Assembly (NCBI RefSeq): GCF_030065545.1
Contig: NZ_JASJNC010000010.1
Location: 1 to 64,000 of the forward strand
Origin: Marinicella marina
GTDB lineage: Bacteria; Pseudomonadota; Gammaproteobacteria; Xanthomonadales; Marinicellaceae
Direction of reading: 5' to 3'
DNA length: 64,000 nt
The position numbers and the translations under genes are program-made. The notes under the pieces were generated by a model. It was not told the origin of the DNA. It ran no database searches and saw nothing but the letters and a program-made list of their open reading frames with translations. Below, in pieces: positions 20,033-29,619 of the stretch. Each line of letters opens with the position of its first letter. Positions within the stretch are counted from its first letter, which is position 1.

Positions 20033-20505
20033 GACTTCTCCAAACGACATATTCGTCGATCCATCTCACCTTCATCGAGCGCTTCGATGTCTTCTTGCAT
20101 CAAAGCATGAACTAAAATTTCATCATCATTCAGGTCAATCGCCACTGTGCCGGGTGTCAGGGTTATTGAATTGGCATAGATGACCCGACCGACATCAGTG
20201 GTTTGATTACTTTTGATGGTTTTTAGGGCCGGTTTGATGGTTTCTTGGCCCAGCCAAACGTGTTTGACCACTTTGATGTTTGACAGGATAATTTCTTTGA
20301 TTAACCACGTGTAATATGAGGGTAGTTTGGTGGTTAGTTGCATCAAAGGTTGCGTTTCGTGGTCAAGTACATCCATGCGGTAGGCCAGGTAAACCACAAA
20401 AATGACTGACAACGCGCCCAAGGAAAGCAACAAGGCATTGTAGTGACCAGAATTTGCCAGCCAGAACAATGCCAATGTAATTGATAAACTTATAGTTTGT
20501 CGCAT
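20029..20505 (-). CDS. mrpE: Na+/H+ antiporter subunit E (MrpE)
   Basis: The protein is about 158 residues. Two N-terminal membrane helices (TISLSITLALFWLANSGH, ALLLSLGALSVIFVVYLAY) are followed by a cytoplasmic domain with the MrpE signature ANSITLTPGTVAIDLNDDEI. The open frame extends to 20559. ATG 20505 is preferred because GGAG lies five to six bases upstream and the upstream extension is not MrpE-like. It is the first gene of the nine-gene operon. Confidence 0.92.
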   Translation of the reverse strand: MRQTISLSITLALFWLANSGHYNALLLSLGALSVIFVVYLAYRMDVLDHETQPLMQLTTKLPSYYTWLIKEIILSNIKVVKHVWLGQETIKPALKTIKSNQTTDVGRVIYANSITLTPGTVAIDLNDDEILVHALMQEDIEALDEGEMDRRICRLEKS

Positions 20506-20867
20506 CAATACTCCGAATGTTGTTATTTTCAACCCCGTCATCATTGGATTCAGGGGCAATCAGTTTCACTTTGTTGGCAGCAGTTGTGCCGTGTAAGTGC
20601 GTTGATTGATTTAAGAAATTTTTCAACTTCAAGTGGTCATTATTGGTTTGTTTTTTTGATTCAAACAACCACTTCGTTATGAAAATAGTTCGGCGTATTT
20701 TACTCACTTTGGTGGTGATAGTAAATTGTCTCTGAACAATTGCTGAGCAAAAACAACTTATCACAGCAAATTAGTCTGACGATGTGTTAGCCAGTGAGCA
20801 TTAACTTGGCATCCCAAGCGGCTATTTTTTAAGTTACAATGAGCGCACATAATACGGAAAAACATCG
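20506..20867. other. Intergenic region between divergent mrpE and outer membrane protein gene
   Basis: These 362 bases must contain both divergent promoters. I see no convincing gene. A TACAAT at 20835-20840 could be a -10 element for the outer membrane protein, but no well-spaced -35 accompanies it. A partly paired element (AAGTGGT near 20631, ACCACTT near 20668) surrounds GGTTTG / CAAAC. No other structure stands out. Confidence 0.4.
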
Positions 20868-21599
20868 ATGAATTTTAAAAAAACCATATGGATATTGTTA
20901 TCATTTTCAGCAGCCCAGTTCGCAGCGGCGGAGGTGATTGGTTTTGAAGTGGGGGTCAACCATTGGAACTTTGATACCAGCGGCAGCATCAGCGACCCGC
21001 TAGATACTGCAGCCCAAGCCAAAATCAATTTTGAAGACAACAATGAACTCAGCGTTTTCGTAACTTTAGAGCATCCCGTACCGTTTTTGCCAAACATCAA
21101 AGTACAACAAAACCCATTGACAGCAAGAGGCGCAGTGCCCTTGTCATCGCCTGATTTTCTGGGTGGCGAGGTGGTGATGGCCAGAGGGGCCATTGATTTA
21201 TCACACAGTGATTTGATTTTATACTATGAACTATTAGACAACTGGATCAATTTGGATTTGGGTTTAAGCGCCAAATACTTTGATGGTTACAGTCGCATTC
21301 AGTACGAAGATTTGATTGATGATGAGGCCAATTTCAAAGAATGGATTCCGATGCTTTATGGTAAAGCACAATTTGAATTACCATTCAGTGGCTTTTCGGC
21401 AGCAGCCTCATTGGAGGCTTTGACATTGGATGACAGTGAAGTGATTGATTTAGATCTGGCGCTGAAGTACAGACATAAACTAGGCTTAGGCGCAGAGGTG
21501 GGTTATCGCATGCTTGATGTGGACATACAAAACAGCAGTTCATTTCGGGGTGATGTGAAAGCCGATGGTGTGTATTTGGGTGTGCATTTAGATTTCTAA
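20868..21599 (+). CDS. TIGR04219-type outer membrane beta-barrel protein
   Basis: The 243-residue protein has a signal peptide (MNFKKTIWILLSFSAAQFAAA) and a mature start EVIGFEVGVNHWNFDTSG. Alternating beta-strand patterns follow, and the ending GVYLGVHLDF has the C-terminal Phe typical of outer membrane barrels. The arrangement matches the TIGR04219 family (small barrels of unknown function in gammaproteobacteria). The gene is monocistronic and divergent from the Mrp-like operon. Confidence 0.8.
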   Translation: MNFKKTIWILLSFSAAQFAAAEVIGFEVGVNHWNFDTSGSISDPLDTAAQAKINFEDNNELSVFVTLEHPVPFLPNIKVQQNPLTARGAVPLSSPDFLGGEVVMARGAIDLSHSDLILYYELLDNWINLDLGLSAKYFDGYSRIQYEDLIDDEANFKEWIPMLYGKAQFELPFSGFSAAASLEALTLDDSEVIDLDLALKYRHKLGLGAEVGYRMLDVDIQNSSSFRGDVKADGVYLGVHLDF

Positions 21600-21604
21600 A
21601 AAGC

Positions 21605-21633
21605 GGCTTGAGGATATAATTGTGACCTCAGCC
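21605..21633 (+). terminator. Possible terminator hairpin after the outer membrane protein gene
   Basis: GGCTTGAGG (21605-21613) pairs with CCTCAGCC (21626-21633) with one bulge. It lies 6 bases after the stop codon and is followed by AATAAAA rather than a T-run. Its position suggests a 3' stabiliser or weak terminator. Confidence 0.4.
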
Positions 21634-21702
21634 AATAAAAGCAACTGATCAAAGGTGCTTTGTGGTTACAATAAATGTCTATGTAAGACACAATAAAGCA
21701 GC

Positions 21703-23850
21703 ATGAACAACGAACTTTTTAAACCAACCATCGACCTGATCCACCAACGTTTAGGTAATCACTGGGTGTTGGGTACACCTTTGGGTATCGGGAAACCCAA
21801 TCCATTGATTAACGCAATTTATCAACATGCGGTGGAAAATCCGGCTTTGAACTTAGAAATTTTCACTGCTTTATCTTTGGAAATTCCACACGGTAATTCA
21901 CTGCTGGAACGTCGCTTTTTGCAATCATTCTCACAGCGCTTTTTTGGTGACTATCCAGAACTCAATTACATCGATGCTGTAAAACACAACCGTTTGGCTG
22001 CCAATATTTCGGTTCGTGAATTTTATATGCAATCAGGCAAAATGTTGCGTTCAAGAACAGCACAGCAGAACTATGTCAGTAGCAATTACACCCATGTTGC
22101 CCGGGACATGGTTGATCAAAAAGTTAACTTGATTCTGCAAATGGTGGCAGTCAAACGTGATGAAGCCGGCGTGCGGTACAGTCTCAGTTGTAACCCAGAT
22201 TTGACCTTGGACATCACTCGAATAGCTGAGGAAAAACAACAGCCAAGACCACTCATCGTAGCGATGGTAAATGAATCATTGCCTTTCTTGGGTGGACAAG
22301 CTGAGTTAGATGCCAGTTATTTCGATGTCATCATTGATGAACCGGCACATTATTTTGAGCCTTTTGCTATGCCAGCCCAGCCAATCAATGCCACTGACTA
22401 TGCCATTGGCTTATTGGCCAGCACCTTGCTCAAAGACGGTGGTACGTTACAGATAGGCATAGGTTCATTATCTGATGCATTGGTTTACAGCACACAACTG
22501 CGTCACCAGAATAACTCAACTTATCAAGATTTGCTGACCCGATCAGGTATCACCACCAAGCATGCATCATTGATTGAAACAGTGGGAGAAACAGGCCTTT
22601 TTGAGCAGGGTTTGTATGCTGCCAGTGAAATGTTTGTAGAAGGTTTTGCGCACTTGTTCGATGCCGGCATTCTGACTCGAAAAGTGTACCCTGATGCTGA
22701 GATTCAAGACCTCGTTAATCAGAAAGTGTTGGATGAAAAGGTCAATGCCGGGGTGTTAAAGCTTTTGTTGCAACGAGGCATTATTGATGCACGTATGACA
22801 CAGCGACAATTCAGTAGATTACAGAAAATAGGTATTTTCAAAGCCGAATTAAGTTTTGATAAGGGTATCATCAAAGCCCCAAATGGCGTTCAATTCCATG
22901 CGGATTTACATGATGATGCCCAGATTAGTGATATCGAACAGACATGTTTGGATCAAAAGTTAAAAGCAGGTGCTGTTTTGCACGCTGCCTTCTTTATGGG
23001 CTCTAAACGCTTTTATGCTTGGCTCAGAAACCTTGATACCGAACAGCAAAAATTATTTCAAATGACGCCAGTGAGTCAAATCAATGAACTTTATGGTGGC
23101 GAAGCATTGGACCGAGTACAGCGCATCAAAGCCCGTTTTGTAAATACTTGCATGAAAGTAGATTTGTTGGGCGCTGCTGCATCTGACACCCTAGATAATC
23201 ATCAGGTGGTCAGTGGAGTGGGTGGCCAATATAATTTCGTGGCAATGGCCCATGCATTGGCAGACAGTCGCTCAATTTTGATGTTGCGCAGTGTACACAA
23301 TGGGCGCAATACGGTCGAATCTAACATCGTTTGGAAATATACCTATTGCACCATCCCAAGGCACTTGCGTGACATCGTTATCACTGAATATGGCATCGCA
23401 GATTTGCGTGGGCAATCTGATGAAACCTGTATCAAGCGAATGATTTGTATCGCTGACAGCCGTTTTCAAGAGTCTTTACGGGCCCAAGCAGTGGCACAGC
23501 ATAAGCTCAGTGCATCATGGCAAGTGCCAGATGCATTCAGACATAACAACCCTGAACGCATCAAAATACAATTTGAACAATTCCAACAACAAGGCTATTT
23601 TCCCGCTTATCCATTCGGTGAGGACTTTACCGCCGATGAAAAGACCATTATTTCAGCGCTTAAATGGCTGAAGGTCAATACCCGCAATAAGTATGCGACT
23701 TTGAAAACCATCAGCAAAGCATTGTTTGCCAAAGCCAGTGCTGCTGAACGGCCTTACTTGGCCATGATGGGTTTGTCAGACGGGGCCGATTTTAAAGAAA
23801 AACTGTCAGCGAAACTATTGGTGTATGCGCTCAAACACACCCGTACTTAA
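21703..23850 (+). CDS. Acetyl-CoA hydrolase/transferase family protein
   Basis: The 715-residue protein belongs to the class I CoA-transferase / acetyl-CoA hydrolase group. The N-terminal half contains GGTLQIGIGSLSDALVY and ASEMFVEGFAHLFDAGIL, where the Glu corresponds to the usual CoA-binding glutamate. The C-terminal AcetylCoA_hyd_C domain has VVSGVGGQYNFVAMAHAL and ITEYGIADLRGQS. It is longer than the common ~430-residue members because of an extra region in the middle and a C-terminal helical extension. The substrate cannot be read from sequence. The stop overlaps the next gene by 26 bases. Confidence 0.85.
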   Translation: MNNELFKPTIDLIHQRLGNHWVLGTPLGIGKPNPLINAIYQHAVENPALNLEIFTALSLEIPHGNSLLERRFLQSFSQRFFGDYPELNYIDAVKHNRLAANISVREFYMQSGKMLRSRTAQQNYVSSNYTHVARDMVDQKVNLILQMVAVKRDEAGVRYSLSCNPDLTLDITRIAEEKQQPRPLIVAMVNESLPFLGGQAELDASYFDVIIDEPAHYFEPFAMPAQPINATDYAIGLLASTLLKDGGTLQIGIGSLSDALVYSTQLRHQNNSTYQDLLTRSGITTKHASLIETVGETGLFEQGLYAASEMFVEGFAHLFDAGILTRKVYPDAEIQDLVNQKVLDEKVNAGVLKLLLQRGIIDARMTQRQFSRLQKIGIFKAELSFDKGIIKAPNGVQFHADLHDDAQISDIEQTCLDQKLKAGAVLHAAFFMGSKRFYAWLRNLDTEQQKLFQMTPVSQINELYGGEALDRVQRIKARFVNTCMKVDLLGAAASDTLDNHQVVSGVGGQYNFVAMAHALADSRSILMLRSVHNGRNTVESNIVWKYTYCTIPRHLRDIVITEYGIADLRGQSDETCIKRMICIADSRFQESLRAQAVAQHKLSASWQVPDAFRHNNPERIKIQFEQFQQQGYFPAYPFGEDFTADEKTIISALKWLKVNTRNKYATLKTISKALFAKASAAERPYLAMMGLSDGADFKEKLSAKLLVYALKHTRT

Positions 23851-24586
23851 GCTGTTTTGGGTATTGCTTTTCATCATGACTGATGCCAGCAAAGCCGAAC
23901 CGCTGATGATTGCCCATGCTGGTGGAGGCTTTCAAGGTGTCGCCTACAGCAACTCCATTGAGGCACTTGATAACAGTTACCGTCAAGGTTTTAGGTACAT
24001 TGAGATGGATTTTTCTTGGACCAACGATGGACAGTTGGTTTGTTTGCATGATTGGGATAAAACCTATAAAAAACTTTTCAAACAAAAAACCAAAGCGCCT
24101 TTGAGCCGCAAAAAATTTGAGCAAATGGTTGCCCAACACCCGACTTTTCGTTCATGTACTTTGGTAACTTTGGTTGACTGGTTGGCAGATAAGCCGCAGG
24201 TAAGAATCATCACTGACATCAAAGACGACAACCTCATAGGCATTACACATATCATTGCTCAATACCCTGAAATAAAGGACCAGCTGATTCCTCAGTTTTA
24301 CCAGCCAGAGGAATACAATGTTTTGAAAAAAAAGGGGTTTGAAGATTTAATCTGGATTTTGTATCAATACAAAGGCAGCAAACAATCGGTGCTTGATGAA
24401 GCTGAAAATATGGATTTATTTGCGGTGTCAATGCGTTCTCGACAAGCCAAAAGTCGCACTTTGCAAAAACTGCGCCAAGGTCACCGTATTTTTGTTTATA
24501 CCATTAACAAAAAAAGCAGTATAAAGCGCTTGTCTGATAAATACGGTGTATCTGGTTTTTACACGGATTTTTTAGTCGCTGAATAA
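23825..24586 (+). CDS. Secreted GDPD-like phosphodiesterase
   Basis: The 253-residue protein has a hydrophobic leader (LFWVLLFIMTDASKAE), then the TIM-barrel start PLMIAHAGGGFQGVAYSNSI and YIEMDFSWTNDGQLVCLHDWD. The latter matches glycerophosphodiester phosphodiesterases (metal-binding E-x-D and the HDW motif). The canonical AHRG is AHAG here, as in a divergent GDPD-like subgroup, so activity on glycerophosphodiesters is inferred. Its last 46 codons resemble a fragment at 26021-26155. It overlaps the CoA-transferase gene by 26 bases. Confidence 0.8.
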   Translation: MRSNTPVLKLFWVLLFIMTDASKAEPLMIAHAGGGFQGVAYSNSIEALDNSYRQGFRYIEMDFSWTNDGQLVCLHDWDKTYKKLFKQKTKAPLSRKKFEQMVAQHPTFRSCTLVTLVDWLADKPQVRIITDIKDDNLIGITHIIAQYPEIKDQLIPQFYQPEEYNVLKKKGFEDLIWILYQYKGSKQSVLDEAENMDLFAVSMRSRQAKSRTLQKLRQGHRIFVYTINKKSSIKRLSDKYGVSGFYTDFLVAE

Positions 24587-24654
24587 GAGCTTATCTGCTA
24601 CAAACCATGCCCGCAGTACTTGCTTCACTTTATCGGCACCAAACAGGCTGAAAA

Positions 24655-25809
24655 TCAAAGAATATAAATTACCAAAAAGCCCAAATAAGTGCCCAAAGCG
24701 TTACCCAATGTGCCTACTAAAATAGCAGGAAGTACCAGTTCTTGACGTTTGAAAGTCTCTGCCAAGGCGATGGCAGTGGTGCCGCCACCGATGTTGGCTT
24801 GGCTGACTATTGCAATCATTTGCCAATCACGATACAACAACCCACCCAGTAAGGTAATCACCACACCATGCAGTAGCACCGCCAGTGCGGTAAAAGCCAA
24901 TAAGGTAAGCCCCAAATCTTTCAGCGCCACTACCGCAGAAAGTTCACAATGTGCACCTATCACCGCCAAGAAAATAAACACCAAATACAAGCCCAAGTTA
25001 TGACTGCCTTTGAGCTTCGAGACAAATTGGGTTTGTGCCAACAGGATACCCATGGTTGATAAGGTCAGGATTGAAGGCACCTGTGGCACCATCATTTTGA
25101 ACAATTCGGCCAAGAAAAAACTGCCAAGGCCTAAAAATAGCAGCCACATCAAAGACTCTAAATCAATACTTTCATCACCAGGGTGTGCAGTTGATGAGGC
25201 AGCAGTGACAGCCTTGTTGTGGTCATTTTTTTTACCTGGCCAAATGGCATTCAATAGCACGGGCATGGCCAAAGTGACCATGATCCAGAGTGTAGTTACC
25301 ACATTATCAACCGCGATTACACCCGCGTACAGCGCGCCTTTCTCTTGAAAGCCAAACTCCAATGCCACCGCATTAAAATTAACACTGCCACCGGTGTAAG
25401 TGCCGGTGAGCATACCAGCAATGATTTCACCGTCAGCTCCAAAAACGCCACCTGGGCTCAGTAATGTCCAAGCCAACAAAATACCCAAAGTGGTGGCCAT
25501 GGATCCGAGTAAAAACAAACCAATCATCGGTAATCCAGCTTGTTTGATTGAGCGGATATTGACATTGAGTAACAAGTAGAAGATGGCAATGGGTGCTACG
25601 TATTTGAATATGCCCGAATACAGTGGAATGCCATTGGATGCTGATGGAATGATTTTCAAATTGGCCAGGATGGCAGCAATGAGAATCACCAACAATGCGG
25701 CCCCGACCTTTTTGCCCCAAACAGTCTTACCACCATAAACCGCCAGAATCACTGTGAAACAAATGACGGTTAAAACATATATGGGGTTGTTGGTAAATGC
25801 CATGGTCAA
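24655..25809 (-). CDS. DUF819 family membrane transporter-like protein
   Basis: The 384-residue protein has about ten to twelve membrane segments. The central stretch AGMLTGTYTGGSVNFNAVAL is characteristic of DUF819 (YjcL-like) proteins. So is the later part with SQANIGGGTTAIALAETFKR, where a symmetrical glycine-rich loop recurs. The family is related to sodium-dependent transporters, but the substrate is unknown. The gene is monocistronic and convergent with the GDPD-like gene. A Lys/Asp-rich loop with HPGDESIDLES divides the two halves. Confidence 0.85.
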   Translation of the reverse strand: MTMAFTNNPIYVLTVICFTVILAVYGGKTVWGKKVGAALLVILIAAILANLKIIPSASNGIPLYSGIFKYVAPIAIFYLLLNVNIRSIKQAGLPMIGLFLLGSMATTLGILLAWTLLSPGGVFGADGEIIAGMLTGTYTGGSVNFNAVALEFGFQEKGALYAGVIAVDNVVTTLWIMVTLAMPVLLNAIWPGKKNDHNKAVTAASSTAHPGDESIDLESLMWLLFLGLGSFFLAELFKMMVPQVPSILTLSTMGILLAQTQFVSKLKGSHNLGLYLVFIFLAVIGAHCELSAVVALKDLGLTLLAFTALAVLLHGVVITLLGGLLYRDWQMIAIVSQANIGGGTTAIALAETFKRQELVLPAILVGTLGNALGTYLGFLVIYIL

Positions 25810-25987
25810 TCGCTAAGCCTTTAAAATTACAGTTATATAGATCGATTCTTTCTATTTATAAACTTTGATGTAAAAAAAGAATTAATCGAATTAAATTAAC
25901 TGTTATATCAAACTAAACGGTTTGACACAGCAATTATTTAAGCACCGAACTTAATTGTAAGTACTTTAATCCCTAGATAAGATTCCT
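25810..25987. other. AT-rich intergenic DNA upstream of the DUF819 gene
   Basis: It probably holds the DUF819 promoter. It contains a small perfect inverted repeat TCAAAC-N6-GTTTGA near 25909-25926. A looser pair, ATCGATTCTTT near 25840 and AAAGAATTAATCGA near 25878, is also visible. No gene is seen. Confidence 0.35.
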
Positions 25988-26155
25988 ATGAGTTTCCAAG
26001 CTGGAACTTGTGAACCAGTAAAAAATCGCACTTTGCAAAAACTGCGACAGGGGCATCGTATTTTTGAATATACCATCAACAGAGAATCTGCTTTGCTAAA
26101 GCTGCAGAATAAATATGGGGTTTCAGGGTTCTATACAGATTTCTTGAAGTTATAA
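25988..26155 (+). pseudogene. C-terminal remnant of a GDPD-like gene
   Basis: A 55-codon frame (ATG 25988, TAA 26153-26155) encodes NRTLQKLRQGHRIF, YTIN and NKYGVSGFYTDFLKL. These match the last 46 codons of the GDPD-like gene at 24449-24586, with roughly 32 of 44 residues the same. The first dozen codons are unrelated and nothing of the catalytic barrel is present. It therefore looks like the surviving tail of a diverged paralogue or a rearrangement scar. The intervening DUF819 gene is on the opposite strand. Whether it is expressed is unknown. Confidence 0.75.
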
Positions 26156-26197
26156 CTTGTCCTATTTATATTGAGTTGATGGTTGAAGCAACAGCAC

Positions 26198-29053
26198 TTA
26201 ATTTTCAGTTACTAGTTTAGCCTTGAGCTCTTGCAAAGACTCATTGAGCGATTGTTCTTCAATGTTCTGCTGAGCAATTTGTTGCTCAATGGCTTGAACC
26301 ATATCAAGGGCACTTTCAGTTTTATTGTTTTTTGCTAAAACGATTGCCAAATACAGTTTAGATCGGACCGTGCTGACAGCTTCTTCGCCAAACATATTGA
26401 GGTGTAAATTGAGGGACATCCTGGCGTACTGTTCTGCTTGGTCTAGCTGACCCAATAAAACATACTCTTTTGCCACAACCCGAGTAAAGACTGGTTTGCG
26501 TTGGTCATTTTCTGAAAATATTTCTCTTTCTTCAAATATTAAAAATGTTTCGATTGCTTTATCATGTTGGCCAGCAGTGCTGTACGCACGGCCCAGCGAA
26601 AAAAGTGCGTTGGCAGTTTCTGGGTGCTGTTCACCCAATTCGATTAAAGCGTTATCAACGGCTGACTTTATGAGCGCAATGCCTTGTTCGAAATTGCCTC
26701 GTTCTACTTGCATTGGACCCAATATGGAAGCACTGTAAATCAGAGAACGATGCTCTGGTTCCAGAATCTTAGATTGTTTGTCGTACACCCATTGTAATAA
26801 CTCGAATGCGTCATCAGGCTGTCCTTCTATTTTCATCAGGTTCGCCACATCAACCATGATTTCCAAGTAGAGCGGATCATCTTCACCGCGCCGGTTTTTA
26901 TAAATCTCGGCTGATTTTTGGAGGTTTGTTAATGCAACGTCATAATTGCCTTGTGCGGCATCCAGAATCCCCTGTACTTGTAACACTTTTGAGGTGGTTA
27001 GATGATTTTCTCCATATTCATCAACCACATACTCAAGCGCTTGAGAAGCCAGTTGTTTTGCCTGATCAATTTCTCCCAATGATTGAAGTACACTCACTTT
27101 CACTAACATGGAGTTCAGGTATGAGGGGTGTGATTGACCAAGAATAGCAGCCTGATCTGCCATCAGGCCATCTAATAAGTCCAGCGATTTTTGTTTAGCG
27201 CCGGTTTGTTGATACAGGTCACTTAACTCATATTTCAGGTTCATCATTGCAGAACTGGTACTGCGCAATTGGCTTTTGTTTTGTTCAATGGTCTTCTCCA
27301 GCAGGTCGATGGCCTCATCAAATTCTGATTGATCAAAAAGCACACCGGATTCGATGACAATGTTAGCCATTTGGCCTTCTGGACTTATTGCTTCCAATGA
27401 TTTGAGTTGAATGAGTGTTTGATCTGACTCTGTGAATTTAGCTTGCTTTGATTGAAGTGTTGCTTGAACGCGCAGTGCACGAGCAAAATCTTCTTGATTT
27501 TGTCTCATGTATTTCATGTTGTTTGCCAATGTATTCTCAGCCTCTGACCAGTCAGTTGCTAACATTTGGAAATGCGCCAGGTAGGATGCATTGCTGCTGT
27601 TTGCTGACAATTGATTGGCTTGTTTGAGTAGTTCTACAGCTTCAGAATAGGCGCCAAGTTGTCCGTATGCCACGCCAAGGGCCTCAATCATCTCAACTCG
27701 AATTTCTGTTTCTAATTGCTGATCGTTAATGACTAGACTTTTGGCGTTTTTCAATAAGTCTTTGGCTGATAAATCCAAGCCTTGATGAAAGTCAGGGTCA
27801 GCTACAGAATAGGTCTGTAGCATAAAATCCTTAACTTGCCTGGTTTTTTCAGATTCTTGCAGGGTTTGGTTAAACTGCCATATCAGCGCCATAACCCCAG
27901 CTGTTACGGTGATGAATAATGTTGCCAAAGACACGGATAAAGCGGTGTTCCTCAAACAGAATTTTTTAAGCCGGTACCACCAAGAATCAGCCGTGGCTTT
28001 AACTGGTTTGTTCTTAAGCCAGTAAGATAAATCCTCAGCCATCCCATTCATCGATTGATAACGCCTCTTCGGATCGGATTGAAGCGCTTTATTTATGATG
28101 TTTTTCAGGTCCTGGTTGATGCTGAGTTGGCTTAATTGTTTTTTGATTGCCTTTTCATCTTCAGCACACTGCTTTATGAGTCGATCAGGTTCAAATGGCT
28201 GGCGCTTGGTGAGTAAAGAAAGCAGTACAGCGCCTAGTGAGAACACATCCGATTGAAAACTGATGTGGTTATGTGCTATTTGTTCAGGCGCAGCAAAGTC
28301 TGGAGTAAGGGCGAAAGTAGTGGTTGATTTTGGGTCAATGCTGTCTGCTTTGAGCAATCGAGAAATACCAAAATCAACGATATTAATGGTCTTGTTTTCA
28401 TCGATTAAAATATTATTCGGTTTCAAGTCGCGATGGACCACCAAATGGCTGTGGGCATAGGCGATTGCATCGGCAACCTGTTTAATTAACTCAACAATGA
28501 GGCGAATTGATGGTTGCTCGTGCTGAATGTATTGGTCGATGGTTTGAAAGCCTGACACATAATCCATGACCATATAAGGTACGCCCTCACTGGTGGTGCC
28601 ACTGTGTTGCATTGAAATGATGTTTGGATGATTTAACCGCGCCAATATTTCTTGTTCGTTATTGAAACCATCCATCAGTTTTGGCGACAATTGATGGTGA
28701 TTAAATATTTTTATTGCGACTTTTTTTTGTACGGTTGAATTAACCCTTTCGGCTTTAAAAACAATCGCCATTCCTCCTTGGCCTATTTGCTCAATCAACA
28801 GATAATCATCAATAACCATACCTGATTTGAAGCTGTTGTTTAGGGGATAAGTTTCTTGCCAAGCTGAGCCAACCAGATTTTCCAGTTCAGCACCATTTGT
28901 TTTGGACCAGCCGATTAACTTTTTGACAATTTGATCAGTTGGTTGATCTAATTTCATTTGTGCTAATTCAACATCCCAGTGCGCTTCAGGTTTTTCTTGA
29001 AGTTGGGCAAAGGCTTCGCTGGCATTTATCCATACTTGTGTTGCTTGTTTCAC
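26198..29053 (-). CDS. Transmembrane Ser/Thr protein kinase with TPR domain (module 1)
   Basis: The 951-residue protein has a Hanks-type kinase domain at about residues 80-345: IGQGGMAIVFKAE (glycine loop), VAIKIF (ATP lysine), HRDLKPNNIL (catalytic loop) and DFGISR, then PDFAAPEQI. All catalytic residues are present. A single membrane helix (VSLATLFITVTAGVMALIW, about 373-392) separates it from about 550 residues of TPR-like helical repeats, which should be periplasmic. It overlaps the sigma factor gene by 4 bases (ATGA). The pairing suggests the kinase modulates, or is co-regulated with, the sigma factor, although no phosphorylation target is visible. Confidence 0.92.
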   Translation of the reverse strand: MKQATQVWINASEAFAQLQEKPEAHWDVELAQMKLDQPTDQIVKKLIGWSKTNGAELENLVGSAWQETYPLNNSFKSGMVIDDYLLIEQIGQGGMAIVFKAERVNSTVQKKVAIKIFNHHQLSPKLMDGFNNEQEILARLNHPNIISMQHSGTTSEGVPYMVMDYVSGFQTIDQYIQHEQPSIRLIVELIKQVADAIAYAHSHLVVHRDLKPNNILIDENKTINIVDFGISRLLKADSIDPKSTTTFALTPDFAAPEQIAHNHISFQSDVFSLGAVLLSLLTKRQPFEPDRLIKQCAEDEKAIKKQLSQLSINQDLKNIINKALQSDPKRRYQSMNGMAEDLSYWLKNKPVKATADSWWYRLKKFCLRNTALSVSLATLFITVTAGVMALIWQFNQTLQESEKTRQVKDFMLQTYSVADPDFHQGLDLSAKDLLKNAKSLVINDQQLETEIRVEMIEALGVAYGQLGAYSEAVELLKQANQLSANSSNASYLAHFQMLATDWSEAENTLANNMKYMRQNQEDFARALRVQATLQSKQAKFTESDQTLIQLKSLEAISPEGQMANIVIESGVLFDQSEFDEAIDLLEKTIEQNKSQLRSTSSAMMNLKYELSDLYQQTGAKQKSLDLLDGLMADQAAILGQSHPSYLNSMLVKVSVLQSLGEIDQAKQLASQALEYVVDEYGENHLTTSKVLQVQGILDAAQGNYDVALTNLQKSAEIYKNRRGEDDPLYLEIMVDVANLMKIEGQPDDAFELLQWVYDKQSKILEPEHRSLIYSASILGPMQVERGNFEQGIALIKSAVDNALIELGEQHPETANALFSLGRAYSTAGQHDKAIETFLIFEEREIFSENDQRKPVFTRVVAKEYVLLGQLDQAEQYARMSLNLHLNMFGEEAVSTVRSKLYLAIVLAKNNKTESALDMVQAIEQQIAQQNIEEQSLNESLQELKAKLVTEN

Positions 29054-29619
29054 TTTTTAATCACCTCCATTTCTTCTAACAGCGCATAAATTAATGATTT
29101 AACCTGACTCCATTTTCTCATCAATGTTCGCCTAGGCATATTCAATGCTTCGACCAATTGATCAACTGTTAACCCTGCAAATAATTTCAAATCCACCAAC
29201 TCGGCATATTCAGGATTGATTTTTTCAATGTGAATCATGACCTTGTTTAAATCCATCAGTTCGATGTTTATGTCTTGTTCGCCAATAACAGAAGTGATGC
29301 CATTGTCAACATGTTCACCTTTGCGTTTGTTGGTGTTCTTTGAGCGGTGATAGTCAATCAAGAATTGGCGCATGCACTTACCCCAAATACACATGATATG
29401 ACGTTTATTTTGCAAATCTAACTGTTGCGTTTTTTCCAGTTTTAAAAAACATTCATGCACCAACACGGTGGGGCTGATGGTGCTGTTAGGTGGTAATTTA
29501 TTGATGTGACTGTGGGCTAATCTTTTGATGTCTGAATAGAGCAGTTCACATACCTTGTTCAATGTTTCATTATCTGCTGTTTTTGGCAGCTTCAATAGCT
29601 GAGTAACTGACTGTTGCAT
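29050..29619 (-). CDS. ECF-like RNA polymerase sigma factor (TIGR02999 type, module 1)
   Basis: The 189-residue sigma-70 family protein has a region 2 with NSTISPTVLVHECFLKLEK and KRHIMCIWGKCMRQFLIDYH. Its region 4 has LKLFAGLTVDQLVEALNMPRRTLMRKW. The pattern matches the TIGR02999 ECF-like group, which commonly sits beside Ser/Thr kinases rather than anti-sigma factors. It is the first gene of a two-gene operon with the kinase. It is divergent from the secreted-protein genes at 29818 and 30094, which are plausible targets by position. Confidence 0.92.
   Translation of the reverse strand: MQQSVTQLLKLPKTADNETLNKVCELLYSDIKRLAHSHINKLPPNSTISPTVLVHECFLKLEKTQQLDLQNKRHIMCIWGKCMRQFLIDYHRSKNTNKRKGEHVDNGITSVIGEQDINIELMDLNKVMIHIEKINPEYAELVDLKLFAGLTVDQLVEALNMPRRTLMRKWSQVKSLIYALLEEMEVIKK

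Noticed and set aside
20363-20764. A 133-codon minus-strand open frame upstream of mrpE
   Set aside because: It overlaps mrpE in another frame, has no recognisable domain and has no start signal.
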